Of a stretch of 48,401 nucleotides of DNA, positions 15,677 through 23,966 are shown in pieces. Numbering within the stretch: position 1 is the first letter of the stretch; each line of letters begins with the position of its first letter. Position numbers and translations under genes: made by a program. The notes beneath the pieces are model-generated. The model did not search any database, had not been told where the DNA came from, and saw only the letters and a program-made list of their open reading frames with translations. Source of the stretch: a virus; IMG/VR virus record IMGVR_UViG_3300035698_022908, positions 1 through 48,401 of that record. One strand, given 5' to 3'.

Positions 15677-15693
15677 TTTTTACCTTCTTTTTT

Positions 15694-16425
15694 CTATTTT
15701 ACATTAAATTTATCAGAAACGGAAATAGTATCTGCCAATCTTCTTATTGGATATAATCTTTTAGTCATTCTATTCCTTAGTCCCCAATGACCAGGCTGGT
15801 TGCAATATGCAACACCACCTCTATTTATCGATGAATGATGTTCATCTTTACTAACATTAGCAGGGATAGCAAATGATCGGTTACTCATACTTAGAATTAA
15901 ATCTTCTTCCCTGCCAAACTCATATCCTTCTTTTAATAATATTTTTTCTGTGCCGAGCATTCTTCTAAGAGCCAGATGTGATACAAAGAAAGTTCCTTCA
16001 CCGACCAACAAATCAACTTCTTGAGGTTTTGTGATTTTTTTACTAAAATACTGGCTACCAGTTTCATATAGTCTATCAACCTTTGGATTAACTATCTTTC
16101 CCCAATATCCATAACAACAGCCATCTTTGGCATATTTTAAGAAGTTTGCAATGGTGTTTTTATGAGTAATGACATCATCGTCTAAAAAATAGTAATAATC
16201 GCTTGGTTCAAGAAAGGCAATTGGGAATCTCCCCCTACCCCCATAATTCTTACTACTATTTATCACTGTTAACCCTTTAATATTTGGATAAACCATTTCA
16301 GGGTTATTATTAAAGATTATTATTTTATCTGGAGAACGAGAGCCATTCTTTAGATTTTCTACAATCTTCGCAATATTCTCAGTGCGTTCACGATAATAAT
16401 GTAAAAGGACTGCTGTTATTTTCAT
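15694..16425 (-). CDS. family 2-like glycosyltransferase
   Basis: About 243 residues from the ATG at 16425, which overlaps the DUF2061 stop (TAATG). ITAVLLHYYRERTENIAKIVENL and DKIIIFNNNPE form the nucleotide-binding half. DYYYFLDDDVITHKNT (about 88) holds a DDD metal motif, and GREEDLILSMSNRS the later acidic loop. It is a soluble GT-A-like enzyme. Its coupling to a DUF2061 membrane protein suggests work at the membrane, for example on a lipid-linked acceptor. Confidence 0.85.
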   Translation of the reverse strand: MKITAVLLHYYRERTENIAKIVENLKNGSRSPDKIIIFNNNPEMVYPNIKGLTVINSSKNYGGRGRFPIAFLEPSDYYYFLDDDVITHKNTIANFLKYAKDGCCYGYWGKIVNPKVDRLYETGSQYFSKKITKPQEVDLLVGEGTFFVSHLALRRMLGTEKILLKEGYEFGREEDLILSMSNRSFAIPANVSKDEHHSSINRGGVAYCNQPGHWGLRNRMTKRLYPIRRLADTISVSDKFNVK

Positions 16426-16790
16426 TATTTTAATTTCCAAACTTTATCGTATATATAATACATTACCAACTTTATAGCCGTATATACTGGCGTGATTTGA
16501 GAAACTTTTTTCCATTGTCCTGTAAAAAAATAAACAATTAATCCACCAATTCCCATTCCTAAAATAATTTCATAAGTAATTGCTTTAATAGGATGTTTTG
16601 GTTTTCCAATTTTAATCCAAAGCCTCTCATGTAGATAAAATACAAGTAAAAATATAGCGTGATGAACAACTGTAATATAAGTAGTAGTAATCCAATGTCT
16701 TGTAAAAAAATAGGTTACTGATGCAAGTACAATTACACCCATTATCCGCCAAATTATACTTTTAAGTGCAGACGATTTATGACTCGTCAT
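16425..16790 (-). CDS. DUF2061 membrane protein, two-domain
   Basis: A 121-residue integral membrane protein with a repeated pattern. The first half has SIIWRIMGVIVLASVTYFF and HHAIFLLVFYLHERLW. The second half repeats it with YEIILGMGIGGLIVYFFTG and YTAIKLVMYYIYDKVW. The WRI and YxHERxW-type motifs are those of DUF2061. Four hydrophobic segments are likely. DUF2061 genes often lie next to glycan-export or nucleotide-sugar genes, but the function is not established. It overlaps the cytidylyltransferase by 4 nt. Confidence 0.85.
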   Translation of the reverse strand: MTSHKSSALKSIIWRIMGVIVLASVTYFFTRHWITTTYITVVHHAIFLLVFYLHERLWIKIGKPKHPIKAITYEIILGMGIGGLIVYFFTGQWKKVSQITPVYTAIKLVMYYIYDKVWKLK

Positions 16791-17257
16791 ATGATTTCAC
16801 CCCCTTGTCTTACATTGCCAAATTTACCATCTTTGATTTCTGGACAATATTTCCATTTTTTTAATATTTTATTTTTAATAGCAGTTACACTTCGCCCTGC
16901 ATAATAAGGCATAACAATTACTCTACCATTTAATTCTTTCATTACTTTTCTAGCATGAGCAATAGCTTCATCACTATGACTTGTACTCTCAAAAAGAATA
17001 TCTGGTTGAAGTTGTTTAACATTCGGAAGCGGTGAATAGGTTTCCTGTTTAACTACTACATCAACAAATTTAACATTTTTTACCATTTCTAACCTTTCAC
17101 CAAAAGAAATAATTGGTTTAGGCTTTTTTTCCATAACAGCCCCATCAGTAAGAATACCAGCAATGAGTTTATCGCAAAGTCCTTTGCAAGCCTGAAGATG
17201 TTTTAAATGACCTATATGGAGTAAATCTGCTACTAGATAGCAATATCCTACTTTCAT
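16787..17257 (-). CDS. HIGH-type cytidylyltransferase (TagD/phosphocholine-like)
   Basis: A 156-residue nucleotidyltransferase: MKVGYCYLVADLLHIGHLKHL has the HIGH signature (His14, His17), IISFGERLEMVKNVKFVD the ribose/phosphate-binding step, and YYAGRSVTAIKNKI the late RS-T-I motif. Members activate glycerol-3-phosphate, phosphocholine or phosphoethanolamine as CDP-derivatives. With a LicD-like transferase three genes downstream, a CDP-linked phospho-alcohol decorating the glycan is the simplest reading. The exact substrate cannot be told by eye. Confidence 0.85.
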   Translation of the reverse strand: MKVGYCYLVADLLHIGHLKHLQACKGLCDKLIAGILTDGAVMEKKPKPIISFGERLEMVKNVKFVDVVVKQETYSPLPNVKQLQPDILFESTSHSDEAIAHARKVMKELNGRVIVMPYYAGRSVTAIKNKILKKWKYCPEIKDGKFGNVRQGGEII

Positions 17258-17300
17258 AACAGTAGTCCTTTCTTTAAACTTTTATAACAGTTAATTTACT

Positions 17301-18320
17301 TTAAAATAACTTTTCTAATTTGTCAACTGCTTTTTCCCAAGAATATTTTTTAGCTCTTTCAATTGATTTTTTACTTAACTTTTCCATTAATGACTTATCT
17401 TTAAAAAGATTCATTACTTTTTCTGCTGCTTCTATTTGCCATTTATAATCCATTACATTACCGCTAATAACAAATCCAGCATCTCCTACAAGATTTTTAA
17501 TATTTCCACTATCACTTGCTATTATGACACAACCACTAGCCATAGCTTCTAAGATAACCATACAAAATGTTTCTTGAAAATCTTTTCTTACTGGATATAA
17601 AAAGATTTGAGAACTATTTAACTGCAATTTCATTCTCTTTTTACCACTACTTTTCCCACCATGATATAAAATCTTTGCACGAATTAATTTATCATAAAGA
17701 GAACGATATTGTATGTCATCCCAACCCCACAAATGTCCTCCTCCATGAACATGAATTTGACATTTTGGCATTTTTGGTTTTATTTTTTTTACTACTTCAA
17801 TCAAAGCCTCCATTCCTCCCTTGTTTGGATGTCCTGCATAAGTAATACTAGATTCCCACTTCTTAACATCTTGAAAGAAATCTTTACTTACTCCTGGTTC
17901 AATAACAACCATTTTCTTTACTAGATCAGGAGTTAATTCAGAAGCATATCTATCTCTGTGCCAATCACTTACAACTATCAAATTATTGACCTCTCCATGT
18001 TTAATTACATCATGGCTTGCTATTCTTGTCGAAAAATTAAATACTTTTTTAGCATTATAAATTTTAGGCAAACTTTCAAACCCAATTAAAACATCTTCGT
18101 TTAAAGGCTTATAATCATAATGTTGATAGTATTTAACACCATCATAAATATCAGGAGTATTGCATTTAATATAAACTGTAACATCATTTCCTCTTTTAGC
18201 TAATTCTTTAGCTACCTCAATAATTAATGTTTGAGTTCCACCAACTCCAACATTTTTCATTGTGTTAGGATTGTAGGCTAATTTTTCATTATTGTCATAA
18301 ATTGAAATTGTTAGTTTCAT
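17301..18320 (-). CDS. glycosyltransferase, GT4-like (GT-B fold)
   Basis: A 339-residue GT-B protein. N-terminal KLTISIYDNNEK and a GVGGTQTLIIEVAKELAKRGNDV glycine loop (about 25-47) precede the donor domain starting at SITYAGHPNKGGMEALIEV (about 157). A PVRKDFQETFCMVILEAMASG segment follows (about 248-268), with the E-x7-E motif (E256, E263-264 region). It resembles retaining family 4 transferases that add sugars to growing glycans. Its start overlaps the upstream methyltransferase by 4 nt. Confidence 0.9.
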   Translation of the reverse strand: MKLTISIYDNNEKLAYNPNTMKNVGVGGTQTLIIEVAKELAKRGNDVTVYIKCNTPDIYDGVKYYQHYDYKPLNEDVLIGFESLPKIYNAKKVFNFSTRIASHDVIKHGEVNNLIVVSDWHRDRYASELTPDLVKKMVVIEPGVSKDFFQDVKKWESSITYAGHPNKGGMEALIEVVKKIKPKMPKCQIHVHGGGHLWGWDDIQYRSLYDKLIRAKILYHGGKSSGKKRMKLQLNSSQIFLYPVRKDFQETFCMVILEAMASGCVIIASDSGNIKNLVGDAGFVISGNVMDYKWQIEAAEKVMNLFKDKSLMEKLSKKSIERAKKYSWEKAVDKLEKLF

Positions 18321-18934
18321 TGATTACTTCCCTTATAAAAGATAGAAATATCATCAATATCAATAGAATGATACCTATATTTTACTGCTAATTTTGCTAA
18401 TTCTTCTCTTGTCCAAATATTATAATCCATATGAGGATGAACTGTGCTTTTAACTGTTTGATGCTTTTTTCCTAAAGGTAATCTAAAAATAAAAATACCA
18501 GTTTTTTCTTTTAATAATCTTTTTGCATCTTCAATTATTCTTTCTGCCATGTGTTCTGGTAAATGTTCTAGCATTGTTACAGCTATAACCATGTCAAAAG
18601 CAAAATCACTAAGAATTGAGAAATCACGTATTATTGTAGATAATCGATATTGAAATGGTTGATTAGATAATCTTTTACGAGTAATGTTAATCATTGTTTG
18701 AGAATAATCTACTGCATGAACAAGAACTCCTAGATTTAAAAAAATATCTATAAAATATCCTCCAAAACAACCTAATTGAACAATTCGTTTATCTTTTAAA
18801 TCAATATTTAATTCATTTAATCTTTTAAATAATTTTTCTTTAATTCCTTTAACAATTAACAAATCATTTCTATATTCAATCTTTTTAGCCCAATCTTCTC
18901 TTTGGTCTTTAATTTGATAAAAGTTTTTATTCAT
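18317..18934 (-). CDS. class I SAM-dependent methyltransferase
   Basis: A 205-residue enzyme: a basic N-terminal stretch, RIVQLGCFGGYFIDIFLNLG as motif I (about 50-69), VHAVDYSQTMINITRKRL for the ribose-binding acid, FDMVIAVTMLEHLPEHM as motif IV, and LLKEKTGIFIFRLP. This pattern is typical of enzymes that methylate sugars of surface glycans. It overlaps both neighbours by 4 nt, so it is co-translated with two glycosyltransferases. Confidence 0.88.
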   Translation of the reverse strand: MNKNFYQIKDQREDWAKKIEYRNDLLIVKGIKEKLFKRLNELNIDLKDKRIVQLGCFGGYFIDIFLNLGVLVHAVDYSQTMINITRKRLSNQPFQYRLSTIIRDFSILSDFAFDMVIAVTMLEHLPEHMAERIIEDAKRLLKEKTGIFIFRLPLGKKHQTVKSTVHPHMDYNIWTREELAKLAVKYRYHSIDIDDISIFYKGSNQ

Positions 18935-19758
18935 AATCTAAATTTCTTTATATCTAATTCTTCCTTAAAATCATAAATCTTATTATGTCCATCTTTACTT
19001 TGTTTTAATTTAGCAGGGGTGCTATGTATTCCATAATCTCCTATTCCAGTTGCCCTATTAACCACTAATCTTGCTCTTTTCATTCCTGTCTTTATTATTG
19101 CCCAATCCTTACCATTATCTTGAGAGGTAGTCAGCATTTTTATTCCACTATTTCCAAACAATCTTTTAATTGCCCCCGCATTTCTTTTTCTATATGATCT
19201 ATCTTTTACTATATTATAATAATCCATATATTCTTTTTCTATTATTTTCCATTTTTTAGCCCAACATCCTTCAGCCCAAAAATGTCCTCTTTTAAAAACT
19301 AATTTATCAAGATTTTCTTTTACTTTATTTTGTTTACAAAACAATCTTAATCCTGGTGATATACAAGCAACTCTTTTATCTTTTTCAAATTGATTAAGCA
19401 ATTTTCTCATTACCACAATAAAATTAGGACTAACAATGACATCATTTTCTAAAAAGATAAAATGAGAATAATTCTTATAAAGAGTTCTCATTGCTTCAAA
19501 TTGAAGAATGGCATTTGCTACATTTTTATCTTTAATATGATAATGTTTATTTGGAAGTTGCGAATCATGAAAAACTTTTATACTTTCAATAATTTTATTT
19601 GAATCAGTAAGTTTATTACCAGTAAATTTACAAACCGCCCCATCTTGAAAAAGATGAAAGTTTACTTCAGAACAATCATTAGCTTCAAGTGTTTCTATTA
19701 ATTGTTTAAGATAGCATGGTCTATTCCACGATATAATTCCTACTCCTATTTTTTTCAT
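18931..19758 (-). CDS. glycosyltransferase, GT2-like (paralogue of 11209-12066)
   Basis: A 275-residue paralogue of the 11209-12066 gene: GVGIISWNRPCYLKQLIETLE, HLFQDGAVCKFTGNKL and DSQLPNKHYHIKDKNVAN align to the corresponding blocks there. A metal site ENDVIVSPNF lies near residue 100. The C-terminus has an arginine-rich DYYNIVKDRSYRKRNAGA stretch. It overlaps its neighbours by 4 nt on each side. Acceptor unknown. Confidence 0.8.
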   Translation of the reverse strand: MKKIGVGIISWNRPCYLKQLIETLEANDCSEVNFHLFQDGAVCKFTGNKLTDSNKIIESIKVFHDSQLPNKHYHIKDKNVANAILQFEAMRTLYKNYSHFIFLENDVIVSPNFIVVMRKLLNQFEKDKRVACISPGLRLFCKQNKVKENLDKLVFKRGHFWAEGCWAKKWKIIEKEYMDYYNIVKDRSYRKRNAGAIKRLFGNSGIKMLTTSQDNGKDWAIIKTGMKRARLVVNRATGIGDYGIHSTPAKLKQSKDGHNKIYDFKEELDIKKFRL

Positions 19759-22070
19759 TTTGGTTTAAATGCTATTAATGATAAAGCAAACTTTCTATGT
19801 TTTGGTTGTTTAGTTAGGCTTACTCTTACGAAATTGACTTTTGATAAAAGTATATCTAATGTTCTAAAAGTCCAACCATATTGATGATAATCTATTTCAT
19901 GTTCTTGACTACCATATATTTCTTTCAATAACTTTTCATCTTGATTGCTAACAAACATTCTCATTGTTTTATCTAAATCAGGAACATGAATTTCTAATCT
20001 TCCTCCTGGTTTTAAACATCTAAACCATTCTCTCAAAGCCTTTTCAGCTTCTTCTCTAGGCAAACATTGAAGCATATAACAAGAACATATAATAGATAAA
20101 CTATTAGAGGTAAAAGGAAGAAGCCTTGCATCATTTTGATACTTAATTCCTTTAACCTTTCTTAAATCTACTTGAATATAGTTTGGATAAAGAGGATTTT
20201 CTCCTCCTCCTATTTCTACATTTTTTACACCACTTATTTTTGCTATATTTATCATTTGAAATGTTTTAGGTAGTCTTTCCATCTTTTTATCCCAAAGTTT
20301 ATGAAATAATCTTTTATTGTCTTGACTTATTTTTCTAAATTTTGTTCTATTTTCTCTTTGAACAAGAACTTGTGTTTTTCCTTCATAATGAATTAATTTT
20401 GCATCATGATTTATAAACACTTTCCAGCCTTTTTCTCTTAATCTAAAACATAAATCAGTATCTTCATAATACCCTCTTGTAAATTTTTCATTGAATTCTC
20501 CTAATTTCTTTCTAACTAGCATACAAGCACCTGTTATCGCATCCACCTCTTGAATCCCTAAACTTTTTACAAGTTTATCTTCTATACGACCCCCTATATG
20601 TTTAGGTTCTCCATTTCTAATTTCAACACCAGCATGTTGCACTATCCATTTCCCATTAGACTTTTTAGGAAAATATAATCTTGCTCCTACTACAGCAGCT
20701 TTAGGTTTTATTTCTAAAACATCTACCATCTTTTCAAGCCATCCCCATTGTGGCAAGGTATCATTATTGAGATAGCAAATATATGGTCTTGTTGCTTTTC
20801 TTAAACCAACATTATTTCCTTTAGCAAAACCAAGATTGGTTTTATTAAAAATAATTTTAATATCTTTAAACTTGTTTTTTAATTCTTTAAAAACAGCTTT
20901 TGTATTATCTGTTGAGACATTATCAATTAATATTAATTCAAAACCAATAGGAGTAACCTCATAAAGTCTTTCAACACATTCTCTTGTATATTTACTATTA
21001 TTATGGCAAAGAATAACAATACTAACTTTATCTGTTTTACTTATAACTGAGTAAAGTCTTTTCTTAGCGTTTTCCTCACCAAAATCTTTACTTTTTGATA
21101 TTGCCAAATCTGACATTTTTTCTAACACTTTCTTATTTAATCTTAAAGCCAATGTTTTTAATTTTAATTCTTCCGTGTTTTTAACTAAAAATCCATCTAC
21201 TTTATCAGTGATAATTTCCTTTGCTCCACCTGTATTCAAACAAACAGGAACTGCTCCTGAAGCCATCGCTTCAACAATTGTCATTCCAAAATGTTCTTGA
21301 GCACCTACTTCATTTGGCATGGTAATACCTGTTAAATGCCAATAAATCTTTGCCTCTCCATAAAGTCTTTTTAATTGTTTGAATGGAACGCTTTCATAAA
21401 AACGAATAGGATAACCACTAGCAAGAAGCTTTAATTCATTGGAATAAGTTGGATTTTGAACTTGTCCTACAATATGAAACCACCAATCTTTTAACCCCTC
21501 ATCACACATCTTTTTAAATGTTTTAATCATTTGCCTATGCCCTTTATCTGCTTCTGGAACAGGAGGAGAGATTCTACTTACATGAATAATTGTATTTGTT
21601 TTCTTCTTTGCTGGTTTAAATTCAGAAGTATTAATTGGAGGATAAACGACATGAATTTTTTTATCATCTTTTTTCCATCTTTTGATAATATTCTTTTTTG
21701 TATATTCTGAATTGGCTAAAAATTCATAATCACTTGGAATAGGAAAAAAGAATTGAGGGAAAAAGACAAGCATATATTTTTTAAAGGCATTTGTTTCTTC
21801 TGCTTTCCAATGGGATATATTGAAAAACATATACTTATATTTTTTTCCTATTCCCTTAGAATATCTTTGAAAGGTTAATCCCTCTATATCTAAACTAAGA
21901 AATGTTTGCATCCACTCATTAGTTTTCGGATTACCAGGAACATAAACATCAACATTATAATATCTTTTAAGATATTCTAAAAACCTAAAAGAATGGACTG
22001 TTCCACCACCCAATAGGTCGTAATGATCATTAAGTACGCCGCATCGAATTTTGGGAAAAAAGTTTTTCAT
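19755..22070 (-). CDS. three-domain GT4 - GT2 - methyltransferase protein
   Basis: A 771-residue fusion. Residues about 1-345 are a GT-B family 4 domain: a GGGTVHSFRFLEYLK opening, VPEADKGHRQMIKTFKKM, then QEHFGMTIVEAMASGAVPV with the E-x7-E motif (E259, E267). Residues about 347-595 are a GT-A family 2 domain: VSIVILCHNNSKYTRECVE, LILIDNVSTDNT, LGFAKGNNVGLR and YLNNDTLPQWGW (NND, 435-437), with EDTDLCFRLREKG near 536. Residues about 605-771 are a class I methyltransferase: NVEIGGGENPLYPN and LKPGGRLEIHVPDLD. One polypeptide could thus extend a chain with two sugars and methylate or cap it. Its C-terminus overlaps the next gene by 4 nt. Confidence 0.9.
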   Translation of the reverse strand: MKNFFPKIRCGVLNDHYDLLGGGTVHSFRFLEYLKRYYNVDVYVPGNPKTNEWMQTFLSLDIEGLTFQRYSKGIGKKYKYMFFNISHWKAEETNAFKKYMLVFFPQFFFPIPSDYEFLANSEYTKKNIIKRWKKDDKKIHVVYPPINTSEFKPAKKKTNTIIHVSRISPPVPEADKGHRQMIKTFKKMCDEGLKDWWFHIVGQVQNPTYSNELKLLASGYPIRFYESVPFKQLKRLYGEAKIYWHLTGITMPNEVGAQEHFGMTIVEAMASGAVPVCLNTGGAKEIITDKVDGFLVKNTEELKLKTLALRLNKKVLEKMSDLAISKSKDFGEENAKKRLYSVISKTDKVSIVILCHNNSKYTRECVERLYEVTPIGFELILIDNVSTDNTKAVFKELKNKFKDIKIIFNKTNLGFAKGNNVGLRKATRPYICYLNNDTLPQWGWLEKMVDVLEIKPKAAVVGARLYFPKKSNGKWIVQHAGVEIRNGEPKHIGGRIEDKLVKSLGIQEVDAITGACMLVRKKLGEFNEKFTRGYYEDTDLCFRLREKGWKVFINHDAKLIHYEGKTQVLVQRENRTKFRKISQDNKRLFHKLWDKKMERLPKTFQMINIAKISGVKNVEIGGGENPLYPNYIQVDLRKVKGIKYQNDARLLPFTSNSLSIICSCYMLQCLPREEAEKALREWFRCLKPGGRLEIHVPDLDKTMRMFVSNQDEKLLKEIYGSQEHEIDYHQYGWTFRTLDILLSKVNFVRVSLTKQPKHRKFALSLIAFKPK

Positions 22071-22597
22071 ATCCAGTTAATTTTACCACTAACATTTCCA
22101 TCTCGTCTTACCATTCCTTCATCTTGATGAGTTGGTGCGGTTGGCCCACCAGAATCTCTTTGATCAACTAATTTTTTTATCTTTGCTCCTAATTTTGTCG
22201 CTGCCCCAGTACGCCTAGGCGCATGCATTACATTATTAATTGCTTTATCTAATTTAGGGTCAATCTTACTTGTAGTTGGTCTAACAACTGGCCTAACAAC
22301 TGGTTCACCCAATGCTCTTTTATAACCACAGTTAGGACAATCATAACCTGTCGCTGGATTCAAAAATAATCGTTCTTCACATTCGGGGCAAAATTGATCG
22401 GGGTATAACTCCTTCTGAATAAAAAGGAAAAGTTTTTTTTCTAAATCCTCTATCTCCTTTCCTTCTTTTTCCCATAAATTCAAAATACCAGTTATTTTTT
22501 CCTTTAGTGTCGGCCCTCTTTTTAACTCTAATACTTTTTCTTCTACTGGTTTTTCTACCTTTATTGATTTTTTTTCTTTTACTTTTTCTTTTTTCAT
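22067..22597 (-). CDS. zinc-ribbon protein with charged N-terminus
   Basis: A 176-residue protein with a lysine/glutamate-rich N-terminus (about 1-65). A zinc ribbon follows (CPECEERLF and CPNCGYKRALG, about 71-97). The C-terminal half is rich in Pro/Arg/Thr and contains TGAATKLGAKIKKLVDQRDS. A strong AAAGGAGGAG site precedes the ATG, and a weak promoter-like pair (TTTACC, 17 nt, TATAAT) lies upstream. It precedes the three-domain glycosyltransferase in the transcript. Function unknown; a structural or regulatory role is equally possible. Confidence 0.6.
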   Translation of the reverse strand: MKKEKVKEKKSIKVEKPVEEKVLELKRGPTLKEKITGILNLWEKEGKEIEDLEKKLFLFIQKELYPDQFCPECEERLFLNPATGYDCPNCGYKRALGEPVVRPVVRPTTSKIDPKLDKAINNVMHAPRRTGAATKLGAKIKKLVDQRDSGGPTAPTHQDEGMVRRDGNVSGKINWI

Positions 22598-22631
22598 ACT
22601 CCTCCTTTTACTAAAATTATTATAATATATT

Positions 22632-22931
22632 TTACTCTATAGGTAAATGGGCATTTGGATCATCGACAGCATCAACCATTCTCCTAAAGAATTTATCATA
22701 AGGTTCTGCCTTTATTATATTTTTTACTTTCTTTTTTTCCTTTTTTGTTGGTAATTCTTTTTTAATATTAACAACTGTACCAGTAAATCTCTCTGGATCA
22801 ACTTTTACATTGTCTGGTATTAATCCTTTTACAAAGTCAGGAGAACTTTTTCTAATCTCAACCTGACTAGCAATACAAAAGAACTTGCCATTTATAAATA
22901 TTTGAGTCGGTGTCTTTAAAGTTATATCCAT
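22632..22931 (-). CDS. hypothetical protein
   Basis: A 99-residue protein: LKTPTQIFINGKFFCIASQVEI (a beta-rich start), then KSSPDFVKGLIPDNVKVDP and a basic linker KKELPTKKEKKKVKN, ending YDKFFRRMVDAVDDPNAHLP. The design (compact beta domain plus flexible tail) is typical of small phage accessory proteins, but I recognise no family. It starts 2 nt after the stop of a 35-residue gene. Confidence 0.55.
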   Translation of the reverse strand: MDITLKTPTQIFINGKFFCIASQVEIRKSSPDFVKGLIPDNVKVDPERFTGTVVNIKKELPTKKEKKKVKNIIKAEPYDKFFRRMVDAVDDPNAHLPIE

Positions 22932-22932
22932 C

Positions 22933-23040
22933 TTACATTTTCCCTTTCTTTCTCGATTCTTCTAACATTTTAGCAGCTTCTAAAATTGATTTTCTTAATT
23001 TTTTTACTTGAGTTTTTGTTAACTCCTTTTTAGGTTTCAT
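22933..23040 (-). CDS. 35-residue basic peptide
   Basis: A 35-residue ORF (MKPKKELTKTQVKKLRKSIL, continuing to GKM) lies directly upstream of the 22931 gene. It is probably a single amphipathic helix. It is immediately preceded by a 20-codon frame (23043-23104) whose stop and start overlap this start, but that one is too short to call. Support is the tight spacing, strand and start context. Confidence 0.4.
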   Translation of the reverse strand: MKPKKELTKTQVKKLRKSILEAAKMLEESRKKGKM

Positions 23041-23101
23041 TTTACCTTCCTTACTTCATAAACAATAATTGCTTTTTTGATACCTTTTTTAACTACTTTT
23101 G

Positions 23102-23269
23102 TCATAGAAATTTAACTTTACATTTATAATGTTGAACTATTTCTTTAATTATTTTAAGACTATTTCCTAATGGCATAATATCTTCCCATATAATTTTATT
23201 AATAATATATTCGATATGTAAATATGCTTGACCATCTTTAACTTTTATTATTGGTTTATGAATTCTCAT
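23102..23269 (-). CDS. 55-residue hypothetical protein
   Basis: A 55-residue ORF starting MRIHKPIIKVKDGQAYLHIE with a mixed beta/alpha pattern ending VQHYKCKVKFL. It fits the packing of the region, lying between the HNH gene and small ORFs with no other reading. No family. Confidence 0.5.
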   Translation of the reverse strand: MRIHKPIIKVKDGQAYLHIEYIINKIIWEDIMPLGNSLKIIKEIVQHYKCKVKFL

Positions 23270-23311
23270 GTTATTTTTTTCCTAATACATATTTTGACAT
23301 ATATAAACTAA

Positions 23312-23929
23312 TTATTTATAAATATAATTTTTAAAATCTTCTTTAGTTTTTATTCTATGACAGATTTCACACAATCCTTGCCCATTGCTCAAAACTAAAG
23401 CTAATTCAGGAAATTTAGATACAGGTTTTATATGGTCTGCCTGTGTTGATTTCCTTTTCTTGCATATATTACATATTGGATGTTTTTCCAATACTTTTCT
23501 TCGCCAAACTTTATATCCCTTTTTATATCTGATAGAATAATTTTTCTCTGTTAACCCGCCTCGCCAATTTGCAGCAATTTCTCCACGCCTACCATTTGGA
23601 TATTTTTTCTTCATTGCTTTTTTCACGAGCTTACTATGTTTTTTTCTCAACCCTGGATTATTTGCCCAAGTTTTCTTTAAAGATTCACCAATTTTTTTAC
23701 CCCACCAATGCTTTCTTCCTTTTCTAACCCTACTCATTTTTTCTCTAGTTTTTCTTGGCAATTTTTTCCCTTTCCAGATTGAAAACCTCTTTCTCTTGCC
23801 ACTCCTATATTGCTCCAACATACTTTCACTTATCTTTCCTCTTGTTTTCTTACTAACAAAATGTCCTAATTGTTTCTCACGAATTCTTTCTCTTGCTTCC
23901 TTTGATAAGTCAGGTCTCCCATCTTTCAT
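23312..23929 (-). CDS. HNH homing endonuclease with NUMOD-like repeats
   Basis: A 205-residue free-standing endonuclease. Repeats of the NUMOD3 type occur at LGHFVSKKTRGKISESMLEQ and KGKKLPRKTREKMSRVRKG. A GEIAANWRGG linker follows, then the HNH core: ICNICKKRKSTQADHIKP (knuckle plus D-H) and LSNGQGLCEICHRIKTKEDF. The core acts on DNA near its own insertion site. It carries its own promoter, whose -35 box overlaps the stop codon of the upstream glycosyltransferase. No Shine-Dalgarno is visible, consistent with leaderless translation. Confidence 0.88.
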   Translation of the reverse strand: MKDGRPDLSKEARERIREKQLGHFVSKKTRGKISESMLEQYRSGKRKRFSIWKGKKLPRKTREKMSRVRKGRKHWWGKKIGESLKKTWANNPGLRKKHSKLVKKAMKKKYPNGRRGEIAANWRGGLTEKNYSIRYKKGYKVWRRKVLEKHPICNICKKRKSTQADHIKPVSKFPELALVLSNGQGLCEICHRIKTKEDFKNYIYK

Positions 23930-23937
23930 ATAAACAT

Positions 23938-23966
23938 ATTATATGACAGAATGGATTAAAAATCAA
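23938..23966 (-). promoter_or_regulatory. sigma-70-like promoter of the HNH gene
   Basis: TTGATT (23961-23966), a 17-nt spacer and TATAAT (23938-23943), 8 nt before the ATG at 23929. The -35 box overlaps the stop codon of the glycosyltransferase gene 23963-24706. Confidence 0.7.

Noticed and set aside
22598-22660. Possible promoter TTTACC-N17-TATAAT before the 22597 gene
   Set aside because: The -35 match is weak and AT-rich DNA yields many such pairs; recorded only in the gene entry.
23043-23104. 20-codon ORF before the 35-residue peptide
   Set aside because: Too short to support, though its stop overlaps the next start.
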